Notes: a model not told the origin generated them from the sequence alone. Counted from the stretch's first letter, positions 1 through 6,681 are shown. The stretch is DNA of 7,800 bases from Rickettsiales bacterium (GCA_031286185.1 JAITUS010000029.1:1-7800); one strand, 5' to 3'. Translations and numbers: made by a program.

Positions 1-66
1 AGTGCCTAGACGCTGGAATTCAGGAATTTTATTAGGTTAGTGAGCATAAAAGTTATGTCAAATGCA

Positions 67-110
67 CCAGTTTTTATGGAAAACTGGATCCCAGTGTCAA
101 GCACTGGGAT
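67..110. repeat. Double-hairpin palindromic repeat (Wolbachia-type)
   Basis: Two perfect hairpins lie directly against each other. The first has an 8-bp stem, ccagtttt (67-74) pairing with aaaactgg (80-87), with a 5-nt loop. The second has a 9-bp stem, atcccagtg (88-96) pairing with cactgggat (102-110), again with a 5-nt loop. There is no spacer between positions 87 and 88. The second palindrome resembles the dispersed intergenic repeats I know from Wolbachia genomes. It encodes no protein: the open frame antisense to it is only repeat sequence. Whether it is a mobile miniature element, a transcript-end structure or inert is unknown. Confidence 0.8.
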
Positions 111-190
111 GACAAGAAAAGGGCTACTTGGATGACAGGAGAAGGGGCCACTTGGATGACAAGAAGAGGGCGCTGGGATGACACCGTCAT
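107..190. repeat. Imperfect 22-24 bp tandem repeats with 'ggatgaca' core
   Basis: The octamer ggatgaca recurs at 107, 130, 154 and 176, giving periods of 23, 24 and 22. It is separated by similar purine-rich linkers of the form agaaaagggctactt, aggagaaggggccactt and agaagagggcgct. The array continues out of the right arm of the second hairpin and ends in a small atgac/gtcat inverted repeat (178-190). This is too short-spaced and too similar between units to be a CRISPR array. The length differences suggest slippage or unequal recombination. Confidence 0.75.
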
Positions 191-441
191 AAAGTGACAT
201 TAAATCCTAGGTTTGATATAAAATATGGTTGTGAAAATAGAAACGTAAAACTGTTGCAACAAAAGCTAAGCAAATTGGTTCGTATATAAATTTAGTGAAA
301 ACAGGTTAATACAGCTAACTTTGTGGTATAGTGGAATTATTACAAAAAAGTTCGAACGAGTTATGAGGTTAAAATTTGGTATTAGGATTATTATTTCTAT
401 CGACCTTTCTCCTCAAAATTTTTTACCATAAATTGATTATG
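191..441. other. Intergenic region without a recognisable gene
   Basis: No open frame with a family signature, no tRNA-like cloverleaf and no strong terminator is visible. The stretch is AT-rich. A TATAGT hexamer occurs near 327-332, but it has no convincing -35 partner at 16-18 bp, so I do not call a promoter. It lies downstream of the ankyrin pseudogene, which reads leftward and stops at 442. Confidence 0.6.
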
Positions 442-1410
442 CTAGAGACCTAATGCTAATTCAAAAGGTATCTTGTTGTCATTGTTTTTAGCATCAATAT
501 CAGCACCTTCTTTTATGAGAAGCTCAATTAGATCTAAATTACCTTCTTTAGCAGCATAGTGTAGTAATGTATTACCGCTACTATCCTTTGCTACGGCAAG
601 AAAAGTTACCACCTCTCCTCGCGCAACCTCCAAAGGTGTCTCGTTGTCATTGTTTTTAGCTCTAATATCAGCACCCTTATCTATAAGTAATTCAGCTACA
701 TCCTTTGCATCATAGAAAGCAGCCGTGTGTAACGGCGTCCAGTCAATATTGTCCCGAGCATTAACATCAGCACCTTTATCTATAAGTAATTCAGCCACAT
801 CATTTGCGTTAAATTGGGCAGCAAAGTGCAATGGTGTCAGGCGTTATATATTTCTAGCATCAACATCAGCACCTTTGTTTACAAGCAATTCAGCTACATC
901 CTTTGCATTGGAGTGGGCAGCAAAGTGCAATGGTATCCAATTATTAACTTCTTTAGCATTAACATCAGTACCTTTGTCTACAAGGAATTCAGCTACATCC
1001 TTCACATTAGAGGAAGCAGCCGCGTGCAGCGGTGTCAGGCCTTCATTGTCTTTAGTATTAACATCAGCATCTTCTTTTACGAGAAGCCTAGCTAGATATA
1101 AATTACCTTCTTGAGCAGCGTAGTACAGCAATGTATTACCGTTAATATCCTTTGCCGCAGCAAGAATTCTTGCAATTTTGTCATCATATTTTTTGATATC
1201 AGCAGTGTGCTTTTTCATGAAAGCTTCAATTGCTGTTGGCCGTCTTTTTGGCACATCACCTAAGGTACATTGCTGATCACTAATGGTCTTTATGACTGTG
1301 TCATTGTGTTTTTGAATATCAGCAGCTTGTTTATAACTGTTAATTTGTTCTAGAAAGTCTTCATCTGTTTTCTTTACACTAAGAGTATTGTTAAATTTCT
1401 TCAGCTCCAT
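442..1410 (-). pseudogene. Ankyrin-repeat protein gene split by an in-frame stop
   Basis: Two open stretches in one frame, 1410-844 and 843-442, are separated only by a TAA at 846-844. Together they would encode about 322 residues. Residues 1-86 are a charged non-repeat N-terminus. From about residue 88, 33-residue ankyrin units follow with cores TLLYYAA, TPLHAAA, IPLHFAA, TPLHFAA (directly after the stop), TPLHTAA, a shortened TPLEVA unit, TLLHYAA and a partial final unit IPFELA. The stop falls in the variable turn of the fourth unit. Ankyrin proteins bind other proteins, and in Wolbachia many are candidate host-interaction factors; no partner can be inferred here. The ATG at 1410 is chosen over an upstream in-frame TTG (1428) because an agaggt Shine-Dalgarno sits 7 nt before it. 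The 188-aa N-terminal product with three repeats could still be made. A sequencing error at one base is the main alternative. Confidence 0.85.
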
Positions 1411-1417
1411 AACTTTT

Positions 1418-1423
1418 ACCTCT
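1418..1423 (-). promoter_or_regulatory. Ribosome binding site deciding the ankyrin start
   Basis: On the minus strand agaggt is followed by 7 nt (aaaagtt) and then ATG at 1410-1408. The alternative TTG start at 1428-1426 would lie upstream of this site and has no comparable purine run in front of it. Confidence 0.6.
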
Positions 1424-1560
1424 ATCAATTAATCTCGATTTTTCTTTGGCATTTTAAAACGCATCATTACTAACTTAACAACATATACCATTGTTATTTA
1501 GATAATACAACCATTTTGAGCAACAAAAACCTAACCTTATCCAGAAAAGGTAGAGAACAG

Positions 1561-1583
1561 GGAAAGGGGCTGCTTGGAGACAC
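1561..1583 (+). repeat. Degenerate single copy of the ggatgaca repeat family
   Basis: The string ggaaaggggctgcttgga followed by gacacc matches the tandem-repeat linker and core at 115-137 and 140-183, apart from a few substitutions and one missing t in the ggatgaca core. It sits alone in the 1411-1679 intergenic space, which otherwise shows nothing gene-like. Confidence 0.6.
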
Positions 1584-1679
1584 CACTCGTTTTACGCAGC
1601 AACATGTTGGCATAAATTTTTTACTTCGGTAGCTTCTTCACTGTCGTTATAATCATAATAGTAATTAAGTTGGATAAGT

Positions 1680-2006
1680 ATGAAAGTTTTTGCAAAAAAC
1701 CTTAAGAGTAAGGAAAAAAAGCTGGAGGAATTCAATGAAGAAATTGAAGATATAACCACCGTAGCTCAAGATAAATTTGCGCATGAACTTGAAAATATCG
1801 TATACGATAGCATGCAAAAATTTCGTAGTTTGCTTGCTCAGGAGTTAAACACCATCTTCAACAATATTCATTCTCAAAATGTTAACTCGCTGAAATCCAG
1901 CCTAGTTGAATATGCTGTAAGTTCAAATTTTATTAACAAAAAGGGAGAAACAGCTTTAATACGCTCTCTCCTCAATGTAGTAGAACATACGATAAAGAAC
2001 TTATAG
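1680..2006 (+). CDS. Small hypothetical coiled-coil protein (108 aa)
   Basis: An uninterrupted frame runs from ATG 1680 to TAG 2004-2006. I do not recognise the family. Residues about 5-25 are lysine- and glutamate-rich and probably form a helix or coiled coil. Residues 30-75 look amphipathic helical, and the C-terminal third (KKGETALIRSLL) is also helical. No signal peptide or membrane segment is visible, so it is probably cytoplasmic. The Shine-Dalgarno is weak (only gga about 7-9 nt upstream). It lies 161 bp before the connector pseudogene on the same strand and might belong to that phage-type cluster, but no motif supports this. It could equally be a truncated remnant of a longer protein. 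Confidence 0.5.
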   Translation: MKVFAKNLKSKEKKLEEFNEEIEDITTVAQDKFAHELENIVYDSMQKFRSLLAQELNTIFNNIHSQNVNSLKSSLVEYAVSSNFINKKGETALIRSLLNVVEHTIKNL

Positions 2007-2156
2007 TAAATCAAGAGCTTCAAGCACTTAGGGTTGCTACCATGCAGATTTAACTTAATATTAAATGCGAGAAATTTAGCTAAGATGAGTTTACCTGTGA
2101 TTTATTTACAGCATAGATCCAGCGGTTGGGATAACGAGTTTTAGTCATACATAAAC

Positions 2157-2163
2157 AGGAGGT
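2157..2163 (+). promoter_or_regulatory. Strong Shine-Dalgarno of the connector gene
   Basis: aggaggt is followed by 4 nt (tatt) and ATG 2168. It is a full-length match to the anti-SD core and fixes the start of the decayed gp6-like gene, showing that this was once an efficiently translated gene. Confidence 0.75.
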
Positions 2164-2167
2164 TATT

Positions 2168-2779
2168 ATGTCTACTTCACCAAAAATACATGTACAACGT
2201 AAATCCAAATCTAAATCTCTTCCGGTTACTTTGGAAGAAGTTAAATCTTTTTTACGCGTTGAGAACTATCAAGATGACAAGTTGATTTCATACCTCATTT
2301 CTGTGGCAACCGACTATGCTGAATGGTGTACGGAAAAGTCGCTGGTTAAGCAAACGTGGCAAGTTTCGTATGAGGACTATATACCTCATAGGATCTATTT
2401 AAGCTATGGTCCTGTGCAAATGATAATGTCTGTTACTGCAACGATATCTAAAAATCAAGAGTAAGGAGGACACCTAGATATTATTTTAGCGATGTAGGAG
2501 GCTACACTGAATTTTTCAGTCATTTAAATGCAATAAGAGTTGATTCGTGTATGAAGCTGGCTATGACAACGTTCCTGAGCAGATAAACTAGGTATTATGC
2601 AGCATGTTTCTGCTCTTTATAAAAATCGCGAATCAGAAGTGAAGAGCTATTTATCCGAAGTGAAGGGAGTATATTCCCCATTTCGCGAACCACGAGTTGT
2701 ATGTAGCTTTTTTGCCATCCCACCCCTCTGTGTTGACTGTACTTTTAGAAGGTTAATTATGGAAAAATTCAAGTTATAA
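2168..2779 (+). pseudogene. Phage/GTA gp6-like head-tail connector, frameshifted
   Basis: The first 98 residues match the head-tail connector (gp6-like, Phage_connect_1) pattern: LPVTLEEVKSFLRV, a DD-x-L-I helix, ATDYAEW and KQTWQVSYEDY. These proteins form the ring joining the portal to the tail. The frame stops at 2462-2464, but homologous protein continues in the next frame (from about 2455: TPRYYFSDVGGYTEFF), then in the third frame (from 2544: FVYEAGYDNVPEQI), then back in the original frame (from about 2588: LGIMQHVSALYKNRESEVK … GVYSPFREPRVV). Each change equals loss of one base, at the A run near 2449-2454, in gattc (2542-2546) and in ataaac (2583-2588). One added base at each restores one protein of about 180 residues. 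The last ~20 codons before the TAA at 2777-2779 look unrelated and overlap the next gene, so the true end was probably near 2710. As given, only a truncated connector could be made. Confidence 0.85.
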
Positions 2780-3150
2780 ATGAGTTATACAACAGTATTT
2801 ATACAGCACTAAAGGCAAACTCTGATTTAAAGAAATACGTTACCAACATTTATGATTACCTACCTAAGCAGGTTACTATTCCTTACCTAAAATTGAGCAT
2901 AGTAAGTTATAGCAACCTTCATATGCTGTCCAATTTTGCTACAAAGGCAAGATTTGCATGCGACATATATACTTATCATATAGACAGTATGTTTTCCATT
3001 ATGAAGCGTATTAACTTTATACTTGAAAGTATTGAAGGTTTTGATAGTGGGACTATTTTGGAAAATAATTGTGCTGTGGATCAGCACGATGAAATTTTAC
3101 ATTCAACAATTAATTTTGACATTTTTATCAAAGGAGGTGGCAATGAGTAA
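2759..3150 (+). pseudogene. DUF3168-type tail terminator protein, frameshifted
   Basis: ATG 2759 follows a gaagg Shine-Dalgarno, but its frame ends after seven codons. One missing base in the A5 run at 2763-2767 explains this: with it restored, the frame reads MEKIQVINELYNSIYTALKA and stays open to TAA 3148-3150, giving 130 residues. The layout (N-terminal helix 5-25, IYDYLPKQVTIPYLKL around 31-46, a central beta strand ACDIYTYH, helix 77-92, final strand STINFDIFIKGG) fits the DUF3168 family. Family members cap the tail tube at the head side (RcGTA g8-like). Its 3' end overlaps the tail tube start by 8 bp, a typical coupled arrangement. The family call rests on pattern and position and is less certain than that of its neighbours. 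Internal TTG starts (for example 2893) would give a truncated product. Confidence 0.72.
3130..3138 (+). promoter_or_regulatory. Strong Shine-Dalgarno deciding the tail tube start
   Basis: aaaggaggt lies 4 nt before ATG 3143, inside the end of the preceding gene. The open frame extends upstream to an ATG at 3023, but that stretch is out-of-frame sequence of the DUF3168 gene and has no such site, so 3143 is the start. Confidence 0.8.
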
Positions 3151-3538
3151 GTTGCAACTAAAAATTAAAGATCATGACAATAATTTTGTTGTGCTGAATA
3201 ATATACGAAACTTAAGGTTTACTTTGCGTAATAATAGAGAAGAGATAAGAGATATTTCTCCTTTTGGCTGGAGAAAAGTGCTCGATTGTGCTGGAAGCAG
3301 ACATATTACAATAAAAATTAATGGAATTTTAGATTCTGTATTAGCAGATGAATTGTTGCGTAATTCTGCTATGCTAAACTCTAATAACGAATATGAAATT
3401 AGTTTTAATGCGAAGGAAAAGATAAGGCTTAGATGTTCGGTTGAGCTGTATGAGAGGTATTATGACCCTGCTGCTTTTGACAGCTTCACTGTGGTTCTAG
3501 CCAGTGCTGAAGTTGTAACCACCTTTCATCAATGTTAA
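3143..3538 (+). CDS. Phage/GTA major tail tube protein (TP901-1 family)
   Basis: This intact 131-residue frame matches the small major tail proteins of the TP901-1 family (RcGTA g9-like), which stack as rings to form the tube of a siphovirus-type tail. The recognisable pattern is LRFTLRNNREEIRDIS (24-39), GWRKVLDCAGSRHITIKINGIL (42-63), a short helix ADELLRNSAML (68-78), EYEISF (83-88) and a closing beta region FDSFTVVLASAEVVTTF (112-128). Length is normal for the family. It is the only structural gene of the cluster without a visible lesion. The ATG overlaps the end of the DUF3168 gene by 8 bp, so translation was probably coupled. It could be intact simply because it is short. Without a capsid, portal or tape measure here it cannot make a particle from this locus alone. 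Confidence 0.82.
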   Translation: MSKLQLKIKDHDNNFVVLNNIRNLRFTLRNNREEIRDISPFGWRKVLDCAGSRHITIKINGILDSVLADELLRNSAMLNSNNEYEISFNAKEKIRLRCSVELYERYYDPAAFDSFTVVLASAEVVTTFHQC

Positions 3539-3587
3539 TTTAATCTTTTCATATACAATGGTAACTGGTGGAAATTTTAACTAAGTT

Positions 3588-4373
3588 ATGGATGACAATT
3601 ATCTTTTTAAAGAGGGAAGTGACAACAGTGAAGAAAATAACGATGATAGAAGAGAGAGGAATTTGAAAAATGAAAATCAGCTAAATCAAGAAGAGCAGCC
3701 CAAAGAGAAAGACATAACGCAGTACGTTCAAGACTATTTAAAAGCTTTTGAGGATATTTTAACCCAGATTGACAAAGAAATCGATAATTTAGATAGTTAC
3801 GAAAGAACTATGCAAGTAAAGCGAAGTATAGATAGGCTCATAGAAACCTTGTATAGTCAAGCAGCGTCCGAAGACATTGACGTGGAATTTGAAACCACAA
3901 AGCATACTCGCGATAAATCAGAGTCCAAGAAAAGAGTTATGGAAAAGAGAAGAAAACAAATAATGGAAGAAGTACTAAGTGGTATGTTTGCCCAGCAACA
4001 AAAGGAGCTAATGAACGCTAAGCATTTAAGCCATGGACATGAAACAGCACATGACGAAGATGTTCTCAAAGCAAAGGCACGAATAAGGTCTTCAATCAAG
4101 GAAGTGTTGTTTTCAGTTATTGCTCATAGAATGGATCCAAGAAGGAGAGCAGGAGAAACTGCTGACGATAATGAAAAGCAAGCTCGTATATACGGCAGGG
4201 AAGCAGTTGGTGGAGCTTTGGGTGCACTGCTAAAAGCGTTTTTGACTGCGGTTATTGCCGCTGTACGCGAAATTGCCAAGCCACTTCAGCATATGAGCAA
4301 ACAAGAAACATCTTTTGCAAAGCGAGTCGAGGAAAGCAGAAACACAGATCCACAGAAAGGTCGGTCTATGTAG
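3588..4373 (+). CDS. Hypothetical charged protein with C-terminal hydrophobic segment (261 aa)
   Basis: The frame is intact from ATG 3588 to TAG 4371-4373. I do not recognise the family. Residues 1-45 are acidic, asparagine-rich and probably disordered. Residues 46-90 and 110-145 are helical and highly charged. Residues about 206-228 (AVGGALGALLKAFLTAVIAA) form an alanine/leucine-rich segment, which could be a membrane helix or a buried helix, followed by a basic tail. No signal peptide is present. No good Shine-Dalgarno is seen: the nearest purine run, ggtgga, is about 20 nt upstream. It starts 49 bp after the tail tube gene on the same strand but has no phage signature, so co-transcription is possible and shared function unproven. 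It faces rmuC convergently with only 18 bp between the stops. An intact 261-codon frame among decayed neighbours suggests it is, or recently was, under selection. Confidence 0.75.
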   Translation: MDDNYLFKEGSDNSEENNDDRRERNLKNENQLNQEEQPKEKDITQYVQDYLKAFEDILTQIDKEIDNLDSYERTMQVKRSIDRLIETLYSQAASEDIDVEFETTKHTRDKSESKKRVMEKRRKQIMEEVLSGMFAQQQKELMNAKHLSHGHETAHDEDVLKAKARIRSSIKEVLFSVIAHRMDPRRRAGETADDNEKQARIYGREAVGGALGALLKAFLTAVIAAVREIAKPLQHMSKQETSFAKRVEESRNTDPQKGRSM

Positions 4374-4391
4374 ATTTCTACGTGTAAGAGC

Positions 4392-5750
4392 CTAATCCAC
4401 TTTCAACTCCTCAGCATGTAAGCTACGTGGTAAAGACTCCAGTTCCTTTGCAGCGCTTAGTTCTTTATTTTTTGCATGTATACCAAGTTTGTTGAATTCT
4501 CGGGCAGCAGGAAACACCCTTGCTTCAAGCGAACCTGCAGTTTTATTGTAATGATCAACAGCACTTTTTAAGCTCCTGCGCAGATTATCAAAATTTTCAC
4601 CCATTGTGCAGATGCGCTCGTATAGAATATGGCCTAGTTCACTGATTTTTTTTGCACTTTCGGCTATCATTTCCTGTCTCCATCCATACGCTATTGCCCT
4701 AAGCAGTGCGATCAAAGTGATCGGTGTTGCAATAATCACTTTTTTTTCCACCCCAATCTCTATCAAAGCGGGCTCATATTCCAGTGCTGCACTGAAAACC
4801 CCCTCCCCTGTGAGGAAAAGCACCACAAGCTCTGGCGTACTTTCAAATTGATTCCAATATTCTTTTTTGCCTAGATCATTTATATGTTTTTTTATTGTTA
4901 AAGAGTGATTCTTTAATTTCTCTTTTTGTATCTGTAAATCGTTTTGTGACATAGCATCAAGATAAGAATCAAGCGGTACCTTAGCATCTATTATTATTTG
5001 TTTTCCAGATGGCATTTTGATTATCAAATCAGGGCGCAATAAATTATCCTCGTTTTTATCAACTACTGACAGCTGAGTAAAAAAATCGCAGTACTCAACC
5101 ATCCCCGCCATTTCTACCACTCTTTTTAGCTGCATTTCGCCCCATTTTCCTCTAATGTGAGGCTTCCTCAAAGCATTAGCAAGGCTAGAAGTCTGATTCA
5201 TTAACGCACCAATTTGCTCTTTTAAACCTTCATAGGCCCCTACCCTCTCCTTCTCCAGCTCGCGTATTTCGCTATCAAATTTTTCTAATTTTTCTTTTAT
5301 TGGAATTACAACTTCGTTGATCGTTGCTTGTCTTTTTTTGAAATCGGTTTCTGTTTCTTTTAATTTACCATCAATTACTTCCTTTGCTAAATTCATAAAA
5401 TTATTATTGTTCGCCTGCAAAGCATCAAGAGACAGTGCTTTAAAAGCATTTGTGAGTCTCTCCTCAGCTTTTGTCAATAGTTCTATTTCTTTTTTCTTTT
5501 CCTCGCGTTCTTTTTGCAGGGTTACTTCTAGCTCTGCATTGCTCACTTTTAAACACACTATTTCTTCGTCTTTATTAGTTAAAGCCTGCTTTGTCTCCTG
5601 AAGCTCACGTTCTAACTTACATAAATTACCTTCAAGATTTGCTGATTTTATTTTCTCCTCGCTCAGTTCTCTATTCTTTTTTGTGATGGTATAGAGAAAG
5701 AGTAACAAGGAGAGAAAATTTAATCCAAGAAATATAGAATTGAAAATCAT
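4392..5750 (-). CDS. rmuC: DNA recombination protein RmuC
   Basis: This 452-residue protein has the normal RmuC length and layout. Residues 3-22 form an N-terminal membrane helix, residues 25-180 a long charged coiled coil, and the RmuC domain follows. Family signatures are LRKP…RGKWGE (194-205), [12 protein letters not shown] (212-223), a PD-(D/E)xK nuclease-like core with RPDLIIKMP (239-247) and [12 protein letters not shown] (252-263; Asp255 and Lys257), [11 protein letters not shown] (341-351) and a C-terminal [10 protein letters not shown]. RmuC restrains inversions between short repeats and is thought to be an inner-membrane-anchored nuclease-like factor acting on recombining DNA. That fits a repeat-rich genome, although this link is inference. 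The ATG at 5750 is chosen because it gives the membrane helix; its Shine-Dalgarno is weak. The gene is uninterrupted, unlike most of its neighbours, and is the housekeeping landmark of the window. Confidence 0.95.
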   Translation of the reverse strand: MIFNSIFLGLNFLSLLLFLYTITKKNRELSEEKIKSANLEGNLCKLERELQETKQALTNKDEEIVCLKVSNAELEVTLQKEREEKKKEIELLTKAEERLTNAFKALSLDALQANNNNFMNLAKEVIDGKLKETETDFKKRQATINEVVIPIKEKLEKFDSEIRELEKERVGAYEGLKEQIGALMNQTSSLANALRKPHIRGKWGEMQLKRVVEMAGMVEYCDFFTQLSVVDKNEDNLLRPDLIIKMPSGKQIIIDAKVPLDSYLDAMSQNDLQIQKEKLKNHSLTIKKHINDLGKKEYWNQFESTPELVVLFLTGEGVFSAALEYEPALIEIGVEKKVIIATPITLIALLRAIAYGWRQEMIAESAKKISELGHILYERICTMGENFDNLRRSLKSAVDHYNKTAGSLEARVFPAAREFNKLGIHAKNKELSAAKELESLPRSLHAEELKVD

Positions 5751-5808
5751 CAGAATACAAAGAAAATCGTACTCATAATGCTATCTAATTTTTATTTATA
5801 TAGGAAAG

Positions 5809-5837
5809 AAAAAAAGGAACACCCAAAGAGGTGCTCC
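5809..5837 (-). terminator. Rho-independent terminator of the 5844-6574 gene
   Basis: On the minus strand ggagcacc (5837-5830) pairs with ggtgttcc (5823-5816), giving an 8-bp stem with one G·T pair and a 6-nt loop. Seven T (5815-5809) follow directly. It begins 6 bp after the TAA at 5846-5844 and separates this gene from rmuC further downstream. Confidence 0.85.
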
Positions 5838-5843
5838 GTGTAA

Positions 5844-6574
5844 TTAGCAGTTTACAGAGATAGTCTTAAAGTTCACTAGGTCTACTGAGCTAAATGCTGA
5901 GCTTGGTACACCCAAGTTATTTTCAGCAAATGCACTTTGCGATACTCTAGTTATTTCAACAAATTTTCTGTTCTCATCCAAGCCTAATTTACACATCATT
6001 TCTGATAGGTCGCTCGACTCAGAGCCCTTACTATTTTGCCTCTTTACTGAATTTACGGGTAGAGATTTCTTTTTATTATTTGTATCTTGCTGTAAGCTAT
6101 AAGAACCAGTAATGTAGAAATCTTCACCGTCACATTTTACAAATACGCGAAACTCTCCAAGTCTCGCTTTATCGTTTTGGTTTGTGTTTTGGCACTTTTC
6201 TGCAAGAAATTTGTAGCCTTTATCTGTTGTAACAAGCAGTAACCCATCCTTAGTAACCTCAAAATAACACGGTCGCCTTTTGTGCTGTTTAATAGGTTTT
6301 ATTGTATTATTTTGACCTCGGGGTTCATCTGGTGCTGCTGTTGGTGTTGGTTGACTAGGATCAACTTGATCATCCAGAGTTTTTGTTTGAGCAGGTTCCT
6401 GTCCCTAATTATTCGGAGATCTCTCTTGCTGTGATGCATTTTGTTGAGTAGCATTTGCTTGACTTTTGCTACCACCAAACAACCACTTCCAACCTGATGA
6501 AATCTTTCTTGCAATCCATGAAATACCAGTATGATCAGCAATCCACTAAAAAAATTCTTTATCTTTTCCCACAT
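5844..6574 (-). pseudogene. W-rich Wolbachia hypothetical protein, paralogue A (frameshift plus stop)
   Basis: From ATG 6574 the frame reads MWEKIKNFF and then shifts. Comparison with the neighbouring paralogue shows one base missing at 6547-6548 (cacta here, cactta there). With it restored, WIADHTGISWIARKISSGW follows and the frame runs to TAA 5844-5846, interrupted only by a TAG at 6407-6405 (codon 57). The ancestral protein would have about 243 residues: a tryptophan- and lysine-rich N-terminus (1-35), a Q/N/P-rich linker (about 36-90) and a C-terminal domain containing CYFEVTKDGLLLV, ARLGEF, GEDFYITGS and CKLGLDENRKFVEI. I do not recognise the domain. The N-terminal segment is amphipathic and could bind membrane or act as an export signal, but this is inference. 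It has its own promoter (6610-6637) and terminator (5809-5837). The frame actually open from 6574 to 6299 encodes mostly out-of-frame sequence. Confidence 0.75.
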
Positions 6575-6609
6575 ACTTTACTCTCACTGTTAATAATAAA
6601 TTAACTCAA

Positions 6610-6637
6610 TTATTACATAAAAATTATAATCTGTCAA
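6610..6637 (-). promoter_or_regulatory. Promoter of paralogue A
   Basis: On the minus strand a consensus TTGACA (6637-6632) is followed after 16 bp by TAATAA (6615-6610); a 17-bp spacing gives AATAAT. The ~50 bp around it, including the leader down to the ATG, is closely similar to the region upstream of paralogue B (7314-7376), so the element is conserved between the two copies. Confidence 0.6.
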
Positions 6638-6652
6638 TCTTTTCCTATGAAG

Positions 6653-6681
6653 AAAAAAAGGAGAACATTTTCAAATGCTCC
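6653..6681 (-). terminator. Rho-independent terminator of the 6714-7313 gene
   Basis: On the minus strand ggag+catt (6681-6678, 6677-6674) pairs with aatg+ctcc (6669-6666, 6663-6660), with a 2-nt bulge and a 4-nt loop, followed by seven T (6659-6653). It has the same start (ggagca), a shared tgttc motif and the same T7 tail as the terminator of paralogue A, so the two look derived from one duplicated unit. Confidence 0.75.

Noticed and set aside
107..190. Possible CRISPR-like array
   Set aside because: The units are only 22-24 bp with no unique spacers; linkers resemble each other and no cas gene is present.
6..200. Small minus-strand open frame over the repeat element
   Set aside because: Its protein is a literal translation of the palindromic and tandem repeats, with no SD or domain.
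725..1114. Open frames on the plus strand across the ankyrin gene
   Set aside because: They are antisense to the ankyrin repeats, and their repetitive protein text is only the reverse reading of the 99-bp repeats.
1411..1428. TTG start extending the ankyrin protein by six residues
   Set aside because: The agaggt SD is placed for the ATG at 1410 and lies inside the would-be extension.
2115..2135. Short inverted motif atcc…gggat before the connector gene
   Set aside because: It vaguely resembles the window's palindromic repeat but pairs over only 4-5 bp, too little to call a repeat copy.
2440..2590. Programmed frameshifting in the connector gene
   Set aside because: Three separate shifts with no slippery heptamer or downstream structure do not fit a programmed mechanism; decay or sequence error is simpler.
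2887..3087. Minus-strand open frame within the DUF3168 gene
   Set aside because: It is antisense to a conserved plus-strand protein and has no SD or family signal.
3023..3142. Upstream ATG extending the tail tube protein by 40 residues
   Set aside because: This part is out-of-frame sequence of the DUF3168 gene. A strong SD points to 3143, and the length from 3143 fits the family.
3857..4099. Minus-strand open frame inside the 261-aa gene
   Set aside because: It is a shadow frame opposite an intact gene with better length and context.
4368..4384. Bidirectional terminator between the convergent 261-aa gene and rmuC
   Set aside because: Only a 5-bp gtaga/tctac palindrome with a 2-nt loop and no T tract is present.
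4606..5601. Plus-strand open frames at 4606-4851 and 5317-5601
   Set aside because: Both lie antisense to the intact rmuC coding sequence and show no family signature.
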